The notes under the pieces: model-generated | What the model was told of the DNA's origin: nothing | The model's database searches: none | Seen by the model: only the letters and a program-made list of their open reading frames with translations | Source: Tenacibaculum agarivorans | Lineage (GTDB): Bacteria; Bacteroidota; Bacteroidia; Flavobacteriales; Flavobacteriaceae | Length of the DNA stretch: 54,711 nucleotides | Direction: 5' to 3' | NCBI RefSeq assembly: GCF_001936575.1 | Contig: NZ_MSMP01000033.1 | Coordinates: 1 to 54,711 of the forward strand | Program-made: the position numbers and the translations under genes | Shown: positions 25,501 through 35,139 of the stretch, piece after piece | Numbering within the stretch: position 1 is the stretch's first letter | Layout of the letters: each line of letters opens with the position of its first letter

Positions 25501-28500
25501 TTAACATTGAAAAATTACTAGTTCCAAAACTGAATGCTATTGATGAAATTGAAGCAAAATATTGTGGTTTTTGAATAGGAGAGAAGCTCCATTCATGTGC
25601 TTTAAATTGATCTAAAGAAGCATCATACATACCTACTAATAGTTCAGCAGTGACTTGATCTTTTTTAGGTCCTTTTATAGAAAAACTCCAAGTTTCTTTT
25701 GCACCAGGTTGTAGTTTATCTCTAAAAGTTTTAGTTGTAATTTCTAAATCAGTTTTCGGATAAGGAACGTCTACTACAAATGTTTTAGAGGTGAAAGCAT
25801 TATGATTGACAAAATGATATTGAATAGCAAAACCGCCTTCATCTTCTTTACTAACAGGAATTTTAATGGTTTTACTGTTTTTATCTAAATGAATATAATA
25901 TGATTTGAAAAGTTGATGTGCTTTTTCAACAAACACCATTAGGGTAATATCTTGTGAATTTGTACTAAAGGTAACTTCAGCGGTATCATCAACATTATAT
26001 TCTTTTTTATTTGTTTTAACTGATAGTAAAGCGTTATCACTAGGTAATTTGTCATTCTTTCCTTGTAATGTAAAATAGGCTTTATCGGTTACTTTTTGAT
26101 TGAATTTATCTTTACTATCTAACTCAATAACATAATAACCTGAAGTCCATTTTTTCATGCTTTTCAGTGCTATCTCTTTAGACTTTTCTGTATTGAAGTT
26201 GGTAGAAAAAACTAGTTTCCCTTTTTTCCAATTGATATGATTATCTTCATTAGTGTAAGCATCATAAGGAAATTTTTCTTTGAATTCTCGTTCAGGTATA
26301 GTTTGGAAATCTGGAGATGGCCAAGGGCGTCGACGAAGTGTATGTTTAGGTGCTTGAAGTTTATAAATATGAATTTGTCCAGAAGCAGGTACAAATTCAT
26401 CATTTAAATTTTTGGTTTCTATAGAAATGGATTGATTTTTATTGTTTTTATCAATTTCTCCATCTACAGTAATAGAAGCTAATAAACTATGATATCCTAC
26501 TTTTACAATAGTTGTAGCACTTCTAGTTTCTCCATTAATATCTGTTACATCGGCAGTAATTTCATAAGAAAATACTGGTAGTTTATCTTTAGATACACTT
26601 TCATCAGGAAAAGCTTTAAATGTGATGTCAAATTCTCCCTTATCGTTTGTGGTTAATTCACCATTACTAATTTCTTGAGCTTCAGAAGTAGCTATATAAG
26701 GTCTGTACCAATAAAACCATCTTGGATATTGTACTTTTCTGTGGACTCTATACACAACTTTAGCATCTGTTATGTTAGTACCAGCATAAGATTTTGCAAA
26801 TCCAGTAACTTTAATACTGTCAAAAAGTTTATAAGATTGGGTAACGGGTTTAAATTCAGTTTCGAATTTTGGACGCTTATATTCTTCAACAGAAAAATAG
26901 TGGTAACTTCTTTCTCCATTTATGATAGCTTCCAATTGAAAATCGCCAGTCAGTCCTGTTGCTGGAATAATAAATTCTCCAGAAACTGCACCATAATCAT
27001 TGGTTTGTAAGGCTAATGTTTTAATATTTTGTCCATTGACATCTTTTAAAATAATTTCAATTTTTTTATTAGCAATAATGTCAGATTTTTTCTTGAATCG
27101 TTGTAAAGAAATACCTTTAAAGTACAATTTTTGCCCAGGTCTATAGATGCTTCTGTCCGTAAAAAGAAAGGTTTCAGTAACTGTTCTTTCTTTAAAATTA
27201 TCTTCGTAAGATCTTTGTATATAGATGTTGTAGAAAATTGCTTTATCCTGTTTATAACTGATAGTTGCATTTACATTACTATAATACGTAGAAGGTGAAA
27301 ATTCAAATTCTCCATTAGCATCGGTAGTGAAAGTTTTATTGATATGCCTTCCATATCTAGTTTTTTCATTTTTTAATAGCACTCGAGCTTCTCTCAGAGG
27401 CTTTCCTGTGTTTCTATCAACGACTTGATATACTGAACTACCATTGAGCTTTCTATTAATAAATGTTAAGTTGGTAAATTGAATATCATCATATCCAAAA
27501 ATATCACCCTTTTTCAGTTCTTTAGTTGTAGAAGCGACTATTAGAAACATTCCTTGGGATTGTTTAGGAACAATTACTTCATTGGAATGAGTTTGGTAAT
27601 CAGATTCATTAGGTAGTGTATGCTCCCAAGATGTAACTTTAGTAAGTGCATTAATGAGTTTAATTTTATCACCTTGATCATACCTTTCATTAATTTTTTT
27701 AAGCTCATTAAGTTGAACTCTATACATTGAAAAATAGAGTTTGTCTATATTTTTATAATTGATTAATAATCTTGAATATTGATCTATTGGATTGTGTTTT
27801 TCAGTAGTAATACGAACATTTTTCTTTTCAATTTGAGCTATGAGTAACTTACTTTTTTGAGCAGCAAAACTATCAGGAAATTGTTGTACTATTTTTTGAC
27901 AAATTTGTATAGCTTCTTTATGCTTAAATTGAAAATGTGTGTGTTTGTTTTTTGAATACGTATTCGCTTGCTTAGAATATAGTTTAGCAATTTCGAAAGC
28001 ATATAAAGCAGAAGCTTCATTAGGTTTAGTACTATTTTCAGAAGATTGTAATGTTTCTAAATATATTTTTTCTGAACCTGAAAAAGTAGCATGTTCTTTA
28101 ACAAAGGCTAATCGTTGTAAATCGACATCAACTAGTGCAGTTGTGTTTTTTGTATTCAGATGAAAATCGATTAAACTTTGGTAAATTTTTAAAGCATTGA
28201 ATTGTAATGATAATGAGTCTTTACTTTGTAAATTTAATGTAACAAACTTTGTAGCTTCACAAATAAGATCTTGATTACTTAATTTGAACTGATAGGAAGG
28301 TTTTGTAATTTGAGTTTCGTTAGTTTTATAAAACTCCAAAGCATTATGAGCTAAAAAGTCATATAAACTAGGACGATATTTTTTAGAGTCCTTTGCTAGT
28401 TTTAGAATAGAAATATATTCATAAATATCTATGTTTTGTAATTTCTTCTTTTCTGTTAATGAATTTTGATAATGGTTATGGATTTCAGCAAAAAGAGTTT

Positions 28501-28930
28501 GTAAATCCCAAGTCCTAAAATCATTTTCATCAACTTTTTTAGCTGTTTGTGTTCTATTGTAAAAACGCCATCTATTCTGATTAAAATATTGCCAATATAA
28601 TTTTGCTAAAATATTTTCTAGTACCTGTTTCGTTGGAAAAACACTTTTTTTAATGTGTTTTTTAAACTGATCTAGAATCTTTAGTTGTGCATCTTCTTCT
28701 AAGGTTAAAGAAAATTTACTTTTGTATAGTAAAGTTTTAATAAGTTGTGGCTGATTTTTGTTCTGTTCAGCTTTTTTATAAATGTCATCAACTATTTTTA
28801 AAGCTGATTTTGGGAGGTTGTCAAGTTCATATGTATGAACTTTATTCCATAAGGTTTCGTAATTGTTTTGTGCGTGTAATAAGGCTGAAAATAACGTAAG
28901 CATCAATACTACAATAGATTTATTTTTCAT
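22544..28930 (-). CDS. Alpha-2-macroglobulin-family protein with embedded CarboxypepD_reg-like domain
   Basis: 2128 aa with a signal peptide (residues 1-20) and no lipobox. Residues 21 to about 390 are helical and TPR-like. An MG2-type domain with TFLFTDRSIYRPGQKLYFKG starts near 580, and further macroglobulin domains run to about 1150. At about 1183-1270 lies a carboxypeptidase-regulatory-like domain (ISGVIKDESSTIPFVNIFIK). It is followed by LDEIAVTGRGIRR, which resembles the link to a TonB plug. The A2M domain is at about 1330-1430 (TDAKGNVSFNFTMPEALTKW). The thioester site C-A-E-Q is near 1574, within the helical thioester domain. Such proteins are thought to trap proteases in the periplasm. 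No penicillin-binding protein 1C gene is adjacent. DUF4174 follows in the same operon. Confidence 0.92.
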   Translation of the reverse strand: MKNKSIVVLMLTLFSALLHAQNNYETLWNKVHTYELDNLPKSALKIVDDIYKKAEQNKNQPQLIKTLLYKSKFSLTLEEDAQLKILDQFKKHIKKSVFPTKQVLENILAKLYWQYFNQNRWRFYNRTQTAKKVDENDFRTWDLQTLFAEIHNHYQNSLTEKKKLQNIDIYEYISILKLAKDSKKYRPSLYDFLAHNALEFYKTNETQITKPSYQFKLSNQDLICEATKFVTLNLQSKDSLSLQFNALKIYQSLIDFHLNTKNTTALVDVDLQRLAFVKEHATFSGSEKIYLETLQSSENSTKPNEASALYAFEIAKLYSKQANTYSKNKHTHFQFKHKEAIQICQKIVQQFPDSFAAQKSKLLIAQIEKKNVRITTEKHNPIDQYSRLLINYKNIDKLYFSMYRVQLNELKKINERYDQGDKIKLINALTKVTSWEHTLPNESDYQTHSNEVIVPKQSQGMFLIVASTTKELKKGDIFGYDDIQFTNLTFINRKLNGSSVYQVVDRNTGKPLREARVLLKNEKTRYGRHINKTFTTDANGEFEFSPSTYYSNVNATISYKQDKAIFYNIYIQRSYEDNFKERTVTETFLFTDRSIYRPGQKLYFKGISLQRFKKKSDIIANKKIEIILKDVNGQNIKTLALQTNDYGAVSGEFIIPATGLTGDFQLEAIINGERSYHYFSVEEYKRPKFETEFKPVTQSYKLFDSIKVTGFAKSYAGTNITDAKVVYRVHRKVQYPRWFYWYRPYIATSEAQEISNGELTTNDKGEFDITFKAFPDESVSKDKLPVFSYEITADVTDINGETRSATTIVKVGYHSLLASITVDGEIDKNNKNQSISIETKNLNDEFVPASGQIHIYKLQAPKHTLRRRPWPSPDFQTIPEREFKEKFPYDAYTNEDNHINWKKGKLVFSTNFNTEKSKEIALKSMKKWTSGYYVIELDSKDKFNQKVTDKAYFTLQGKNDKLPSDNALLSVKTNKKEYNVDDTAEVTFSTNSQDITLMVFVEKAHQLFKSYYIHLDKNSKTIKIPVSKEDEGGFAIQYHFVNHNAFTSKTFVVDVPYPKTDLEITTKTFRDKLQPGAKETWSFSIKGPKKDQVTAELLVGMYDASLDQFKAHEWSFSPIQKPQYFASISSIAFSFGTSNFSMLNPNRGYFGGYPKHQYDQFNWFGFDINNNQWINKEYLNNLAIQRTTFDGTISGVIKDESSTIPFVNIFIKGTSFGAVSDENGRFTIKVNKGDILVFSFVGYKSVERKINDFSYLSITMEEDSDRLDEIAVTGRGIRRNKKNIMIRGSAPAPAAESKMLMKESISVETTESDEAEFSTDSTSEINSDKQTKKTTDLKSITARKNLQETAFFYPHLTTDAKGNVSFNFTMPEALTKWKLQLLAHTKELYSATQTLETVTQKELMVVPNAPRFLREKDQITFSAKISNLTKKQLEGVSQLILTDALTGKTIDVDLQNTQPQQNFNVDAESNTNVSWNLKIPETIQAVQYKIVAQAGKFTDGEQNVLPVLSNRMLVTETLPMWVRSNQTKTFTLNKLKNNSSTTLKHQKLSLEVTSNPAWYAVQALPYLMEYPHECAEQVFSRYYANTLASFIANSNPKIQQVFNQWKSSKALLSNLEKNQELKSLIIQETPWLRDAQSETEQKKRIALLFDLNKMQNEQQNAIHKLKNIQLDNGGFPWFKGGNYPSIYITNHIATGFGHLKKLGVTKMDKQSERIVRDAVQFLDNEIVHRHEKLLKKANQIKKHHGEQKYLKFLADKHISYFDLQYLYMRSFYNSNTITKQTQKAIGYYTKQAVSYWNDFNLYGKGQNALIQFRANNSAVANKIIESLEENSITSEELGMYWKKNTSGWYWHQAPVETQALLIEAFSEITNDIKIVDNLKIWLLKNKQVSQWKTTKATSDAVYALLLQGTDWLSSSEFVTVQIGNQTIDPTTLEDTKLEAGTGYFKTSWNTTQISSDKATVSLTKKDKGIAWGGLYWQYFEDLDKITSAKTPLQLSKKLFKKVNSDTGKQLKAVTNENLNIGDLVTIRIELKVDRDMEFIHMKDMRASTFEPVDVLSKYKWQDGLGYYQSTKDAATHFFFDRLPKGVYVFEYDVRVNNKGNFSNGISTIQSMYAPEFSSHSEGIRVNIK

Positions 28931-29087
28931 AATAGGATGTTAATACCTTTAAGCAAAGTACTTCAATACGTTCAATATACTAAACTTTAAATAAGTAAAG
29001 ATATATTTTTAATAAGTTAACATGTCTTTTGGGTTAGTTTGTCTAAAGTTGAAAAGTTAAATTGTTAACCTTTATTCTTGAAGAACT

Positions 29088-31154
29088 TTATAAAACTTTT
29101 TTCACAACAAACTCGCAACGTCTATTAATCTCATGTTGTTCTTCTGAACAAGCATCTTCATTTTTACATTTAATAATAGGTTGTGTTTCGCCATAACCAA
29201 TAGCAGAAATTCTATCCGGCTCTATACCATTTTCTAGAAAATACATACGTACAGATGTAGCTCGTTTTTGAGATAATTCCAAATTGTAACGATCATTTCC
29301 CCTAATATCACAATGAGTTCCAACTTCAACAATCATTTCAGGGTATTTTTTCATGATATTGATTACTTTATCCACTGCTTTTTTACTATCCCTACGTAGA
29401 TACCACAGTTTATAATCGAAACTTATCTCATCTGTTTTTATGACAATTTTGTCTTTGCCTTTTTCAATATCTTTTTCCTTTTCAACAATCTCATTTATCA
29501 GATTATCTCTTTGTAATCTTAATTTTTCAGCATTTTTACGTTGTAATTCTTCTTCTTTTGCTTGTTGTAAAGCTAAAGCTTCTCTTTTTTCTCGTTCTAA
29601 AACTTCTAAGGATTTTAATTCCATTGAAGCATCATTAACTTTATTGCGTTCTTTTTTTAATATGAGTATCTTTTGAGATGAAGTATATCCGTTTTTAGAA
29701 GCTTTTACAGTATACGTTGTTTTACAGTTCACATTAAAAGAAAATTTTTCTCCATTCTTAGTCTGAGTTTTTTCAATCTCTTTTAGGTTGTTGTCTAAAA
29801 GAATTACTACCGCATCATTTAACACTTCACCAGAATCGATATCAGTAATTAAACCTGAAATAATTTGACTACAAGGCTGAATTTTTAAAGGTTTTTGCTC
29901 AATAATTTTGTAAATATCATCACCACCTTTTCCTCCATATCGATTAGAGGCAAAAAAGCCTTCTTTGGTTTTAGAATTAATATTGAAAGCAAAGTCGTCA
30001 AATCCAGAGTTTACAGGAAATCCAACATTTTCGGGTTTAGAAAAATCATTTTGATGTATAGAACTCACAAAAACATCTAATAACCCAAAACTTGCATGAC
30101 CGTCAGAAGAAAAATACAGTTTATTATCATTACTAACGAATGGGAATTGTTCTTTCTTTGGAGTATTGATTTTAGGGCCTAGATTTTGAGGGGTATCAAA
30201 ACTTCCGTCGTTATTAATTTTTGCAGCATATAAATCAAAAGAACCATAACCGTTGGGCATATCTGAAGCAAAATACAATGTTTTTTCATCAGAACTTAAA
30301 GCTGGATGCTCTGTAGAATATGTATTAGAATTGAAAGATAATGAAGTGATGTTTTTCCATTCGTTATCAATAAACTCAGCTTTGTAAATCTGAACGTGAG
30401 TTATTTTTTTATCATCGCTATTACGTTTACCTTTTGTAAGACTGTTTCTTGTGAAGTAAGCTGTTTTTCCATCTTCTGTAAAGATGATATTAGATTCATG
30501 TAGTTTTGAATTTATCTGATCAGATAGAGGAGTTGCAATAGAATCGCCCAAATGGGTTTGTGTTGTGGAAATTGTATATAAATCTAAATAATGTTGTCCA
30601 TTCCAACCAAAACGTTTCCCGAATGCAGAGTTTTCTTTTCTTGGAGCAGCAAAAATAATAGTATTTCCTTGTTGTATTGCTCCAAATTCTGATAAAGGTG
30701 TATTTATGGCTAAATTTTCAATAGTAAATCTATTTCCTAAAGCTTCAACATTTTCTAAATGTTCTATATGTTCCTCAAGTTGAGTTAGTTTTTTAGGGTT
30801 GTTTTTCTTGTAATAGTTACGTAGTAAATTATGCGCATTTTTATATTTTCCTTTTGCCTTTAAGGTATTTGCATATTTTTCAAAATAACTACTATCTACT
30901 TTTTTTCGATATCTTTTAAGTAGATATTTATAATTAACAGCTGCTTTTTCTATGTTGTTTAAATAATAATAAGCGTCTGCTAAATTTTTTATAGCTTCAA
31001 AACTTTCTTCATCTTTTAAAACTTTTTCATATATAGGAATAGCTTCAGCATAAAATGTTCTTTCAAAATATTTATGAGCTCTTTTTAGTTGTTGATTTTG
31101 AGCATTAATAAAGAAAAAGTTGGTTAATAGTATTAGAGTAATTATTTTTTTCAT
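29088..31154 (-). CDS. OmpA-family protein with TPR, PD40 propeller and CarboxypepD_reg-like domains
   Basis: 688 aa from the ATG at 31154, chosen because it starts a signal peptide (MKKIITLILLTNFFFINAQ); the earlier in-frame ATG at 31190 would overlap the PorP gene. Order: TPR-like helices about 20-130, WD40-like PD40 repeats about 150-420 (TAYFTRNSL, TLYFASDMPNGYGSFDLY, LYFSSDGHASFGLLDVF, GFFASNRYGGKGGDDIY), a CarboxypepD_reg-like domain about 430-510, a coiled coil about 515-575, and an OmpA peptidoglycan-binding domain at about 580-688 (THCDIRGNDRYNLELSQKRA). It would anchor the outer-membrane PorP/SprB-like apparatus to the cell wall. Confidence 0.93.
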   Translation of the reverse strand: MKKIITLILLTNFFFINAQNQQLKRAHKYFERTFYAEAIPIYEKVLKDEESFEAIKNLADAYYYLNNIEKAAVNYKYLLKRYRKKVDSSYFEKYANTLKAKGKYKNAHNLLRNYYKKNNPKKLTQLEEHIEHLENVEALGNRFTIENLAINTPLSEFGAIQQGNTIIFAAPRKENSAFGKRFGWNGQHYLDLYTISTTQTHLGDSIATPLSDQINSKLHESNIIFTEDGKTAYFTRNSLTKGKRNSDDKKITHVQIYKAEFIDNEWKNITSLSFNSNTYSTEHPALSSDEKTLYFASDMPNGYGSFDLYAAKINNDGSFDTPQNLGPKINTPKKEQFPFVSNDNKLYFSSDGHASFGLLDVFVSSIHQNDFSKPENVGFPVNSGFDDFAFNINSKTKEGFFASNRYGGKGGDDIYKIIEQKPLKIQPCSQIISGLITDIDSGEVLNDAVVILLDNNLKEIEKTQTKNGEKFSFNVNCKTTYTVKASKNGYTSSQKILILKKERNKVNDASMELKSLEVLEREKREALALQQAKEEELQRKNAEKLRLQRDNLINEIVEKEKDIEKGKDKIVIKTDEISFDYKLWYLRRDSKKAVDKVINIMKKYPEMIVEVGTHCDIRGNDRYNLELSQKRATSVRMYFLENGIEPDRISAIGYGETQPIIKCKNEDACSEEQHEINRRCEFVVKKVL

Positions 31155-31164
31155 GCTATTTTTT

Positions 31165-32118
31165 TTAAAAGAATCGAGGAGATTTATCATAACCTTTTTG
31201 TAAACCTAAAGTATCGAAATCAAATAAGAGCATTACTTCATGCGTTCCAGAATTAAAATTACTTAGATTGGATGTTGTAAAATCGAAAGCATAACCAATT
31301 CGTAAAGAATCAAAAGCTCTAACATTAAACATGGCACTAAACGAGTCACTCAATCTGTAGGATAAACCACCTTCAAATCGATCGTTAAATAAAACATTTA
31401 CAGATGAATCTAATACAATAGGTGAACCTTTTACAGCTTTCATCATAAAAGAAGGTTTAAGTTTCAGTTTACTATTTAATTTAAATACATAACCTCCATT
31501 GATAAATACATGAATTTCTTCTCCTCCAAGACTATTAATACCATTTCTTTCTTCAATATGTTTTGAGCGTAAAAGATTAGGAATGGCTACACCTACATAA
31601 TATTGATCTGTAAAGTAAAATGCTCCAGTACCAAAGTTTGGTAAGGTTGTGTTTTGATTTACAAAAGCTAAATCAGAAGGGATAACTCCAGTGATAATAT
31701 CTTCGTCAGGGAACCTGAAATTGGTAAAATCTGTATTGAAATTGGTAAAACCAGCTTTTAAACCTAAGGATAGTTTATGACCATCCGCTAACTTTAAAAT
31801 ATAAGCAAAATCAGCATAAATATTGTTTTCTTTTACAACGTCACTTCCAATATTATCACTAACTATTGAAATACCAACTTCAATTTTGTTACTTAATGGA
31901 GCGTGAGCAAAAAAGTTATAACTTTTCGGACTTCCGACAGCAGATACCCATTGTCTTCTATGCATTGCACCAAAGTTGATTACACCTAAATCATTAGTTA
32001 CATAAGCAGGGTTAACTACATTTTGGTTATACATATACTGTGTATACTGCGGATCTTGTTGTGCACTAATAGTAATACAACAGATCATATAAAATAAAAA
32101 TACAAGCTTTTTCATCAA
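31165..32118 (-). CDS. PorP/SprF-family T9SS-associated outer-membrane protein
   Basis: 317 aa. The signal peptide is followed at once by QDPQYTQYMYNQNVVNPAY, the hallmark N-terminus of PorP/SprF proteins. The remainder is a 14-strand-type membrane barrel with many aromatic residues, ending LLFDFDTLGLQ. SprF-like proteins work with the type IX secretion machinery to place one particular T9SS type B partner on the cell surface. The partner here is the 964-aa protein encoded 8 nt upstream. The OmpA/PD40 gene follows, completing the three-gene module. Several such modules usually exist per genome; which one this is cannot be told from sequence alone. Confidence 0.95.
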   Translation of the reverse strand: MMKKLVFLFYMICCITISAQQDPQYTQYMYNQNVVNPAYVTNDLGVINFGAMHRRQWVSAVGSPKSYNFFAHAPLSNKIEVGISIVSDNIGSDVVKENNIYADFAYILKLADGHKLSLGLKAGFTNFNTDFTNFRFPDEDIITGVIPSDLAFVNQNTTLPNFGTGAFYFTDQYYVGVAIPNLLRSKHIEERNGINSLGGEEIHVFINGGYVFKLNSKLKLKPSFMMKAVKGSPIVLDSSVNVLFNDRFEGGLSYRLSDSFSAMFNVRAFDSLRIGYAFDFTTSNLSNFNSGTHEVMLLFDFDTLGLQKGYDKSPRFF

Positions 32119-32126
32119 TTTTTTAC

Positions 32127-35021
32127 TTATTTACTCAGATAAATTCTTCCTTGTTTAGGCTTTAAGTCGTTTTTGTTGTATTTTAAAACATAAAAATAAA
32201 CACCACTAGTAGCTTGTCCGCCTGTTTTATTTTCACCGTTCCATTTAGGGTTTTCTTTATTTCCAATAAATAAAGACTGTCCGTAACGATTAAATATTTC
32301 TAATTCATAGTTAGGGTAGAAGAATTCTATATTAGGTATGTAATAATTATCGTTTGTATTGTCGTTGTTTGGAGAAAAACCGTCAGGAATGAAGAAATCA
32401 TATTTGCTAGGATCACAGTCAGATAAGCTGAAAATAATTAAGGCACGTTCACTTTCGCAACCTTGAGTAGCTTCAACGTTAGCTATATAATAGTTTTTGT
32501 TTTCTACTATTAGTTCACCTGCACTTAATTCATTCCCCCCAGTAGGTGCATCATACCAAATCAAATCAAATCCAGTAGTACTAGTGATATCAGTTTCTAT
32601 ATCTGATAATGTAAGTTGATCTAAAACACATAGTAATGTAGTACCATTGTATTCGGGTTTAGGAGGGCTAATCACAGTAGCGATAAATTCTAAGCGTTCA
32701 TGATGTTCACATCCATCTACATTTTCTACAGCAAAATAGCTTTTTCCATTTTCAATAAGAGTAGTAGAGGGTAAGATGTTACCTCCCGTTGAGGCATCAT
32801 ACCAAATAATAGATCCCATATTAGCTACGGCATCAAAATTTTCTAGAGTAAAAGAATCTAATCCACAGAATATAGGAGTGGTATTACTAGAATTGATAAT
32901 TGCAGTACTAATGACTTTAGTATTTACTAGAGTTCTTGCAGAACTCTCACAACTATTATCTGGATCACTAGCAGATACAAAATAAGTAGTGCCATCAACT
33001 AAAATAGTAGAAGAAGGGAGTGGAGTGGTTGAAGTAAGATTTTCATACCATGTAAGATTTTCTCCTTCAGTAATTGAAATATCAGCTAAAGTAGGTTGAT
33101 TTGGGAAAAAACTAGCTGTACAAAAAGTTTGATTTTCGTCTAAAACTGGAGCATCCGGAATCCCATTAACTGAAAAATTTTCTGTTAGTTCGAACTCAAA
33201 TTTTGTTCTACATGGGGTAGTATCATTTTGCACGCTTTTCAATACCACACTATAATTTCCTTTTTCCAAACCAGAAATATCTACCTTAAAATTGGCATTC
33301 CCTCCACTGAAAACTATAGTATTATCGATCAGTGTTGTAGCCTTATCTAATTCAGTTACTTCATAGGTTATTGTGTATTGACCACTATTTAGCTGAGGAG
33401 CATCAATTATAATATCCATATCAGTGGCGTTACAAATATTATCTACTTTTAAATCTAATGCGATCTCTTCAGGAACTCTAGTTAACGTAAAGTTTTTTTC
33501 AACACAATTTAAGCCAATAGCTGTTAATGAAGTAATATTTATACTGTATTCTGTAATACTAGTTGGGATTGATGAAAAGTCAACAGGTATTGATGCTTCT
33601 CCATTTGTGAAAGATACATTTATATTACTCCCCTCAATAGTATTTGAATTGACATCGTTAGTGATTACGTAATCTATATTATGAGTATTGTTAGATAAGC
33701 TTCCGTCATTATCAGATAGCTCTGAAATATTAACATCTATAACATTGGTGTCAAAACATTTATTTTCTACATCAATCTTTGCATCAAAAATTCCAAAACT
33801 ATATTCTGTTATGGTAAAAGTATTACATATTAATCCGTCAATATCGTTTATTGCTGAAGTTCTAATAGTATAATAACCAGGAGGCAACGGTGGTTCAATA
33901 GAAAATATAGGTTTGTTTAATACTCTTATACCATCATCTAAAACAGTGAAGTCTATGTTATTTTCTGTTCCTGTATGTACTACAGCGTTGGTTGCTACAT
34001 TTATAATTTCATAAACTAAATCATAATTCATGATGGCTGTTTCTGTACCTTCATGTATTATTTGTATAGTAGTATTACTATCCTTACATTGATTATTGAC
34101 AAAAAAACGTGCTTCAATTCTTGGAAGTGATACAATCACTGTAGCTGTTTCTTCAGGACAAACCCCATGTGATGGAAATACTGTATATGTAAATGAATAA
34201 TCTCCAGAACCGAATGCGTCAAAAATCTCTTGGATATTTATAATGGAATCTGATAAACTAGTAATTTGTCCTGTTGAATTGTCGTCAGACCATAAGCCAC
34301 CTGAGTCATTACCTATTATGTAGTCGAATAAATCAATATTAGTATATGGGCTTAAATCATCAGTATCACAAATAATTATGTCAGTAGTAGTTCCAGGGCT
34401 AGAGCCTCTGTGAACTTCTAATTTAACCGTGGCAGTTCTAGAAGCACATGAGTCAACAGCATCAACGGTATAGATTAGTGTGTGTGTTCCAACTCCTGCT
34501 AGGTTAGCATTAAATAGATTTTCTTTTAAAGCACTAGTAGGCGTACCAGTAGTAACTTCCCATTTTCCATTTCTGTCGGAACTTATATCTGTAGAATCAT
34601 TATCAAGAAAAGTAAATAAATCAACAGCAATGTCACTACTACAAGCATTAGCACCACCGTCTATATTATCCTCACCAGGATAACCTCCTAAGAACACTGT
34701 TACTGTAGCTTCTTCACCACAAGCAGCATTTTTATAAATAAATCGATGTTCTCCAAACCTATTAATGTTCCATAGATTTAACTTCCCAGTAGTTTTATTT
34801 AAAGAAGAATCATTAACTGGATTTTCACTTTCCCATATACCACCTGTAGTTGGAGATCCATTTAATTGACTAAAAAGATCAAAAGATTGATATCCTGGAT
34901 TTTTTTCTTTCTCACATATAGTTACGGAATTATCCGAGCCAGCGCATTGAGAATTTGTAGGTAAAATGGATATAAAGCTAATTACTAATATAATTAGATA
35001 TTTGGTTTGGTTGATTTTCAT
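32127..35021 (-). CDS. SprB-like surface protein with T9SS type B sorting domain
   Basis: 964 aa with a signal peptide ending near NSQC (residue 25). The central part is a chain of cysteine-containing beta-sandwich modules of about 90-110 residues. The last three, about 640-870, are Ig-like CHU_C-associated modules, each with a LTWYE or IIWYDASTGG strand and a YFVS/YFAV strand. The final 85 residues (YDFFIPDGFSPNNDNTNDNY...GVYFYVLKYN) are the gliding-motility-associated C-terminal domain that directs type IX secretion. It is first in the module with PorP/SprF and OmpA. Likely an adhesin or gliding-related filament; ligand unknown. TAGATTTG at 35048-35055 is a -7 match upstream. Confidence 0.92.
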   Translation of the reverse strand: MKINQTKYLIILVISFISILPTNSQCAGSDNSVTICEKEKNPGYQSFDLFSQLNGSPTTGGIWESENPVNDSSLNKTTGKLNLWNINRFGEHRFIYKNAACGEEATVTVFLGGYPGEDNIDGGANACSSDIAVDLFTFLDNDSTDISSDRNGKWEVTTGTPTSALKENLFNANLAGVGTHTLIYTVDAVDSCASRTATVKLEVHRGSSPGTTTDIIICDTDDLSPYTNIDLFDYIIGNDSGGLWSDDNSTGQITSLSDSIINIQEIFDAFGSGDYSFTYTVFPSHGVCPEETATVIVSLPRIEARFFVNNQCKDSNTTIQIIHEGTETAIMNYDLVYEIINVATNAVVHTGTENNIDFTVLDDGIRVLNKPIFSIEPPLPPGYYTIRTSAINDIDGLICNTFTITEYSFGIFDAKIDVENKCFDTNVIDVNISELSDNDGSLSNNTHNIDYVITNDVNSNTIEGSNINVSFTNGEASIPVDFSSIPTSITEYSINITSLTAIGLNCVEKNFTLTRVPEEIALDLKVDNICNATDMDIIIDAPQLNSGQYTITYEVTELDKATTLIDNTIVFSGGNANFKVDISGLEKGNYSVVLKSVQNDTTPCRTKFEFELTENFSVNGIPDAPVLDENQTFCTASFFPNQPTLADISITEGENLTWYENLTSTTPLPSSTILVDGTTYFVSASDPDNSCESSARTLVNTKVISTAIINSSNTTPIFCGLDSFTLENFDAVANMGSIIWYDASTGGNILPSTTLIENGKSYFAVENVDGCEHHERLEFIATVISPPKPEYNGTTLLCVLDQLTLSDIETDITSTTGFDLIWYDAPTGGNELSAGELIVENKNYYIANVEATQGCESERALIIFSLSDCDPSKYDFFIPDGFSPNNDNTNDNYYIPNIEFFYPNYELEIFNRYGQSLFIGNKENPKWNGENKTGGQATSGVYFYVLKYNKNDLKPKQGRIYLSK

Positions 35022-35139
35022 TTTGCTACAGCAATATTTATATTCCGCAAATCTAATATAATTTTACTAAATAGCTGTTTTAATAAACCTTAATACCACT
35101 TTGTTTGACTATTTTTACCTCGATTTATAGTAATTTTTG

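Noticed and set aside
26212..27270. Several 60-110-codon frames inside the alpha-2-macroglobulin gene
   Set aside because: All fall within a continuous 2128-codon frame with recognisable domains; the products are low-complexity.
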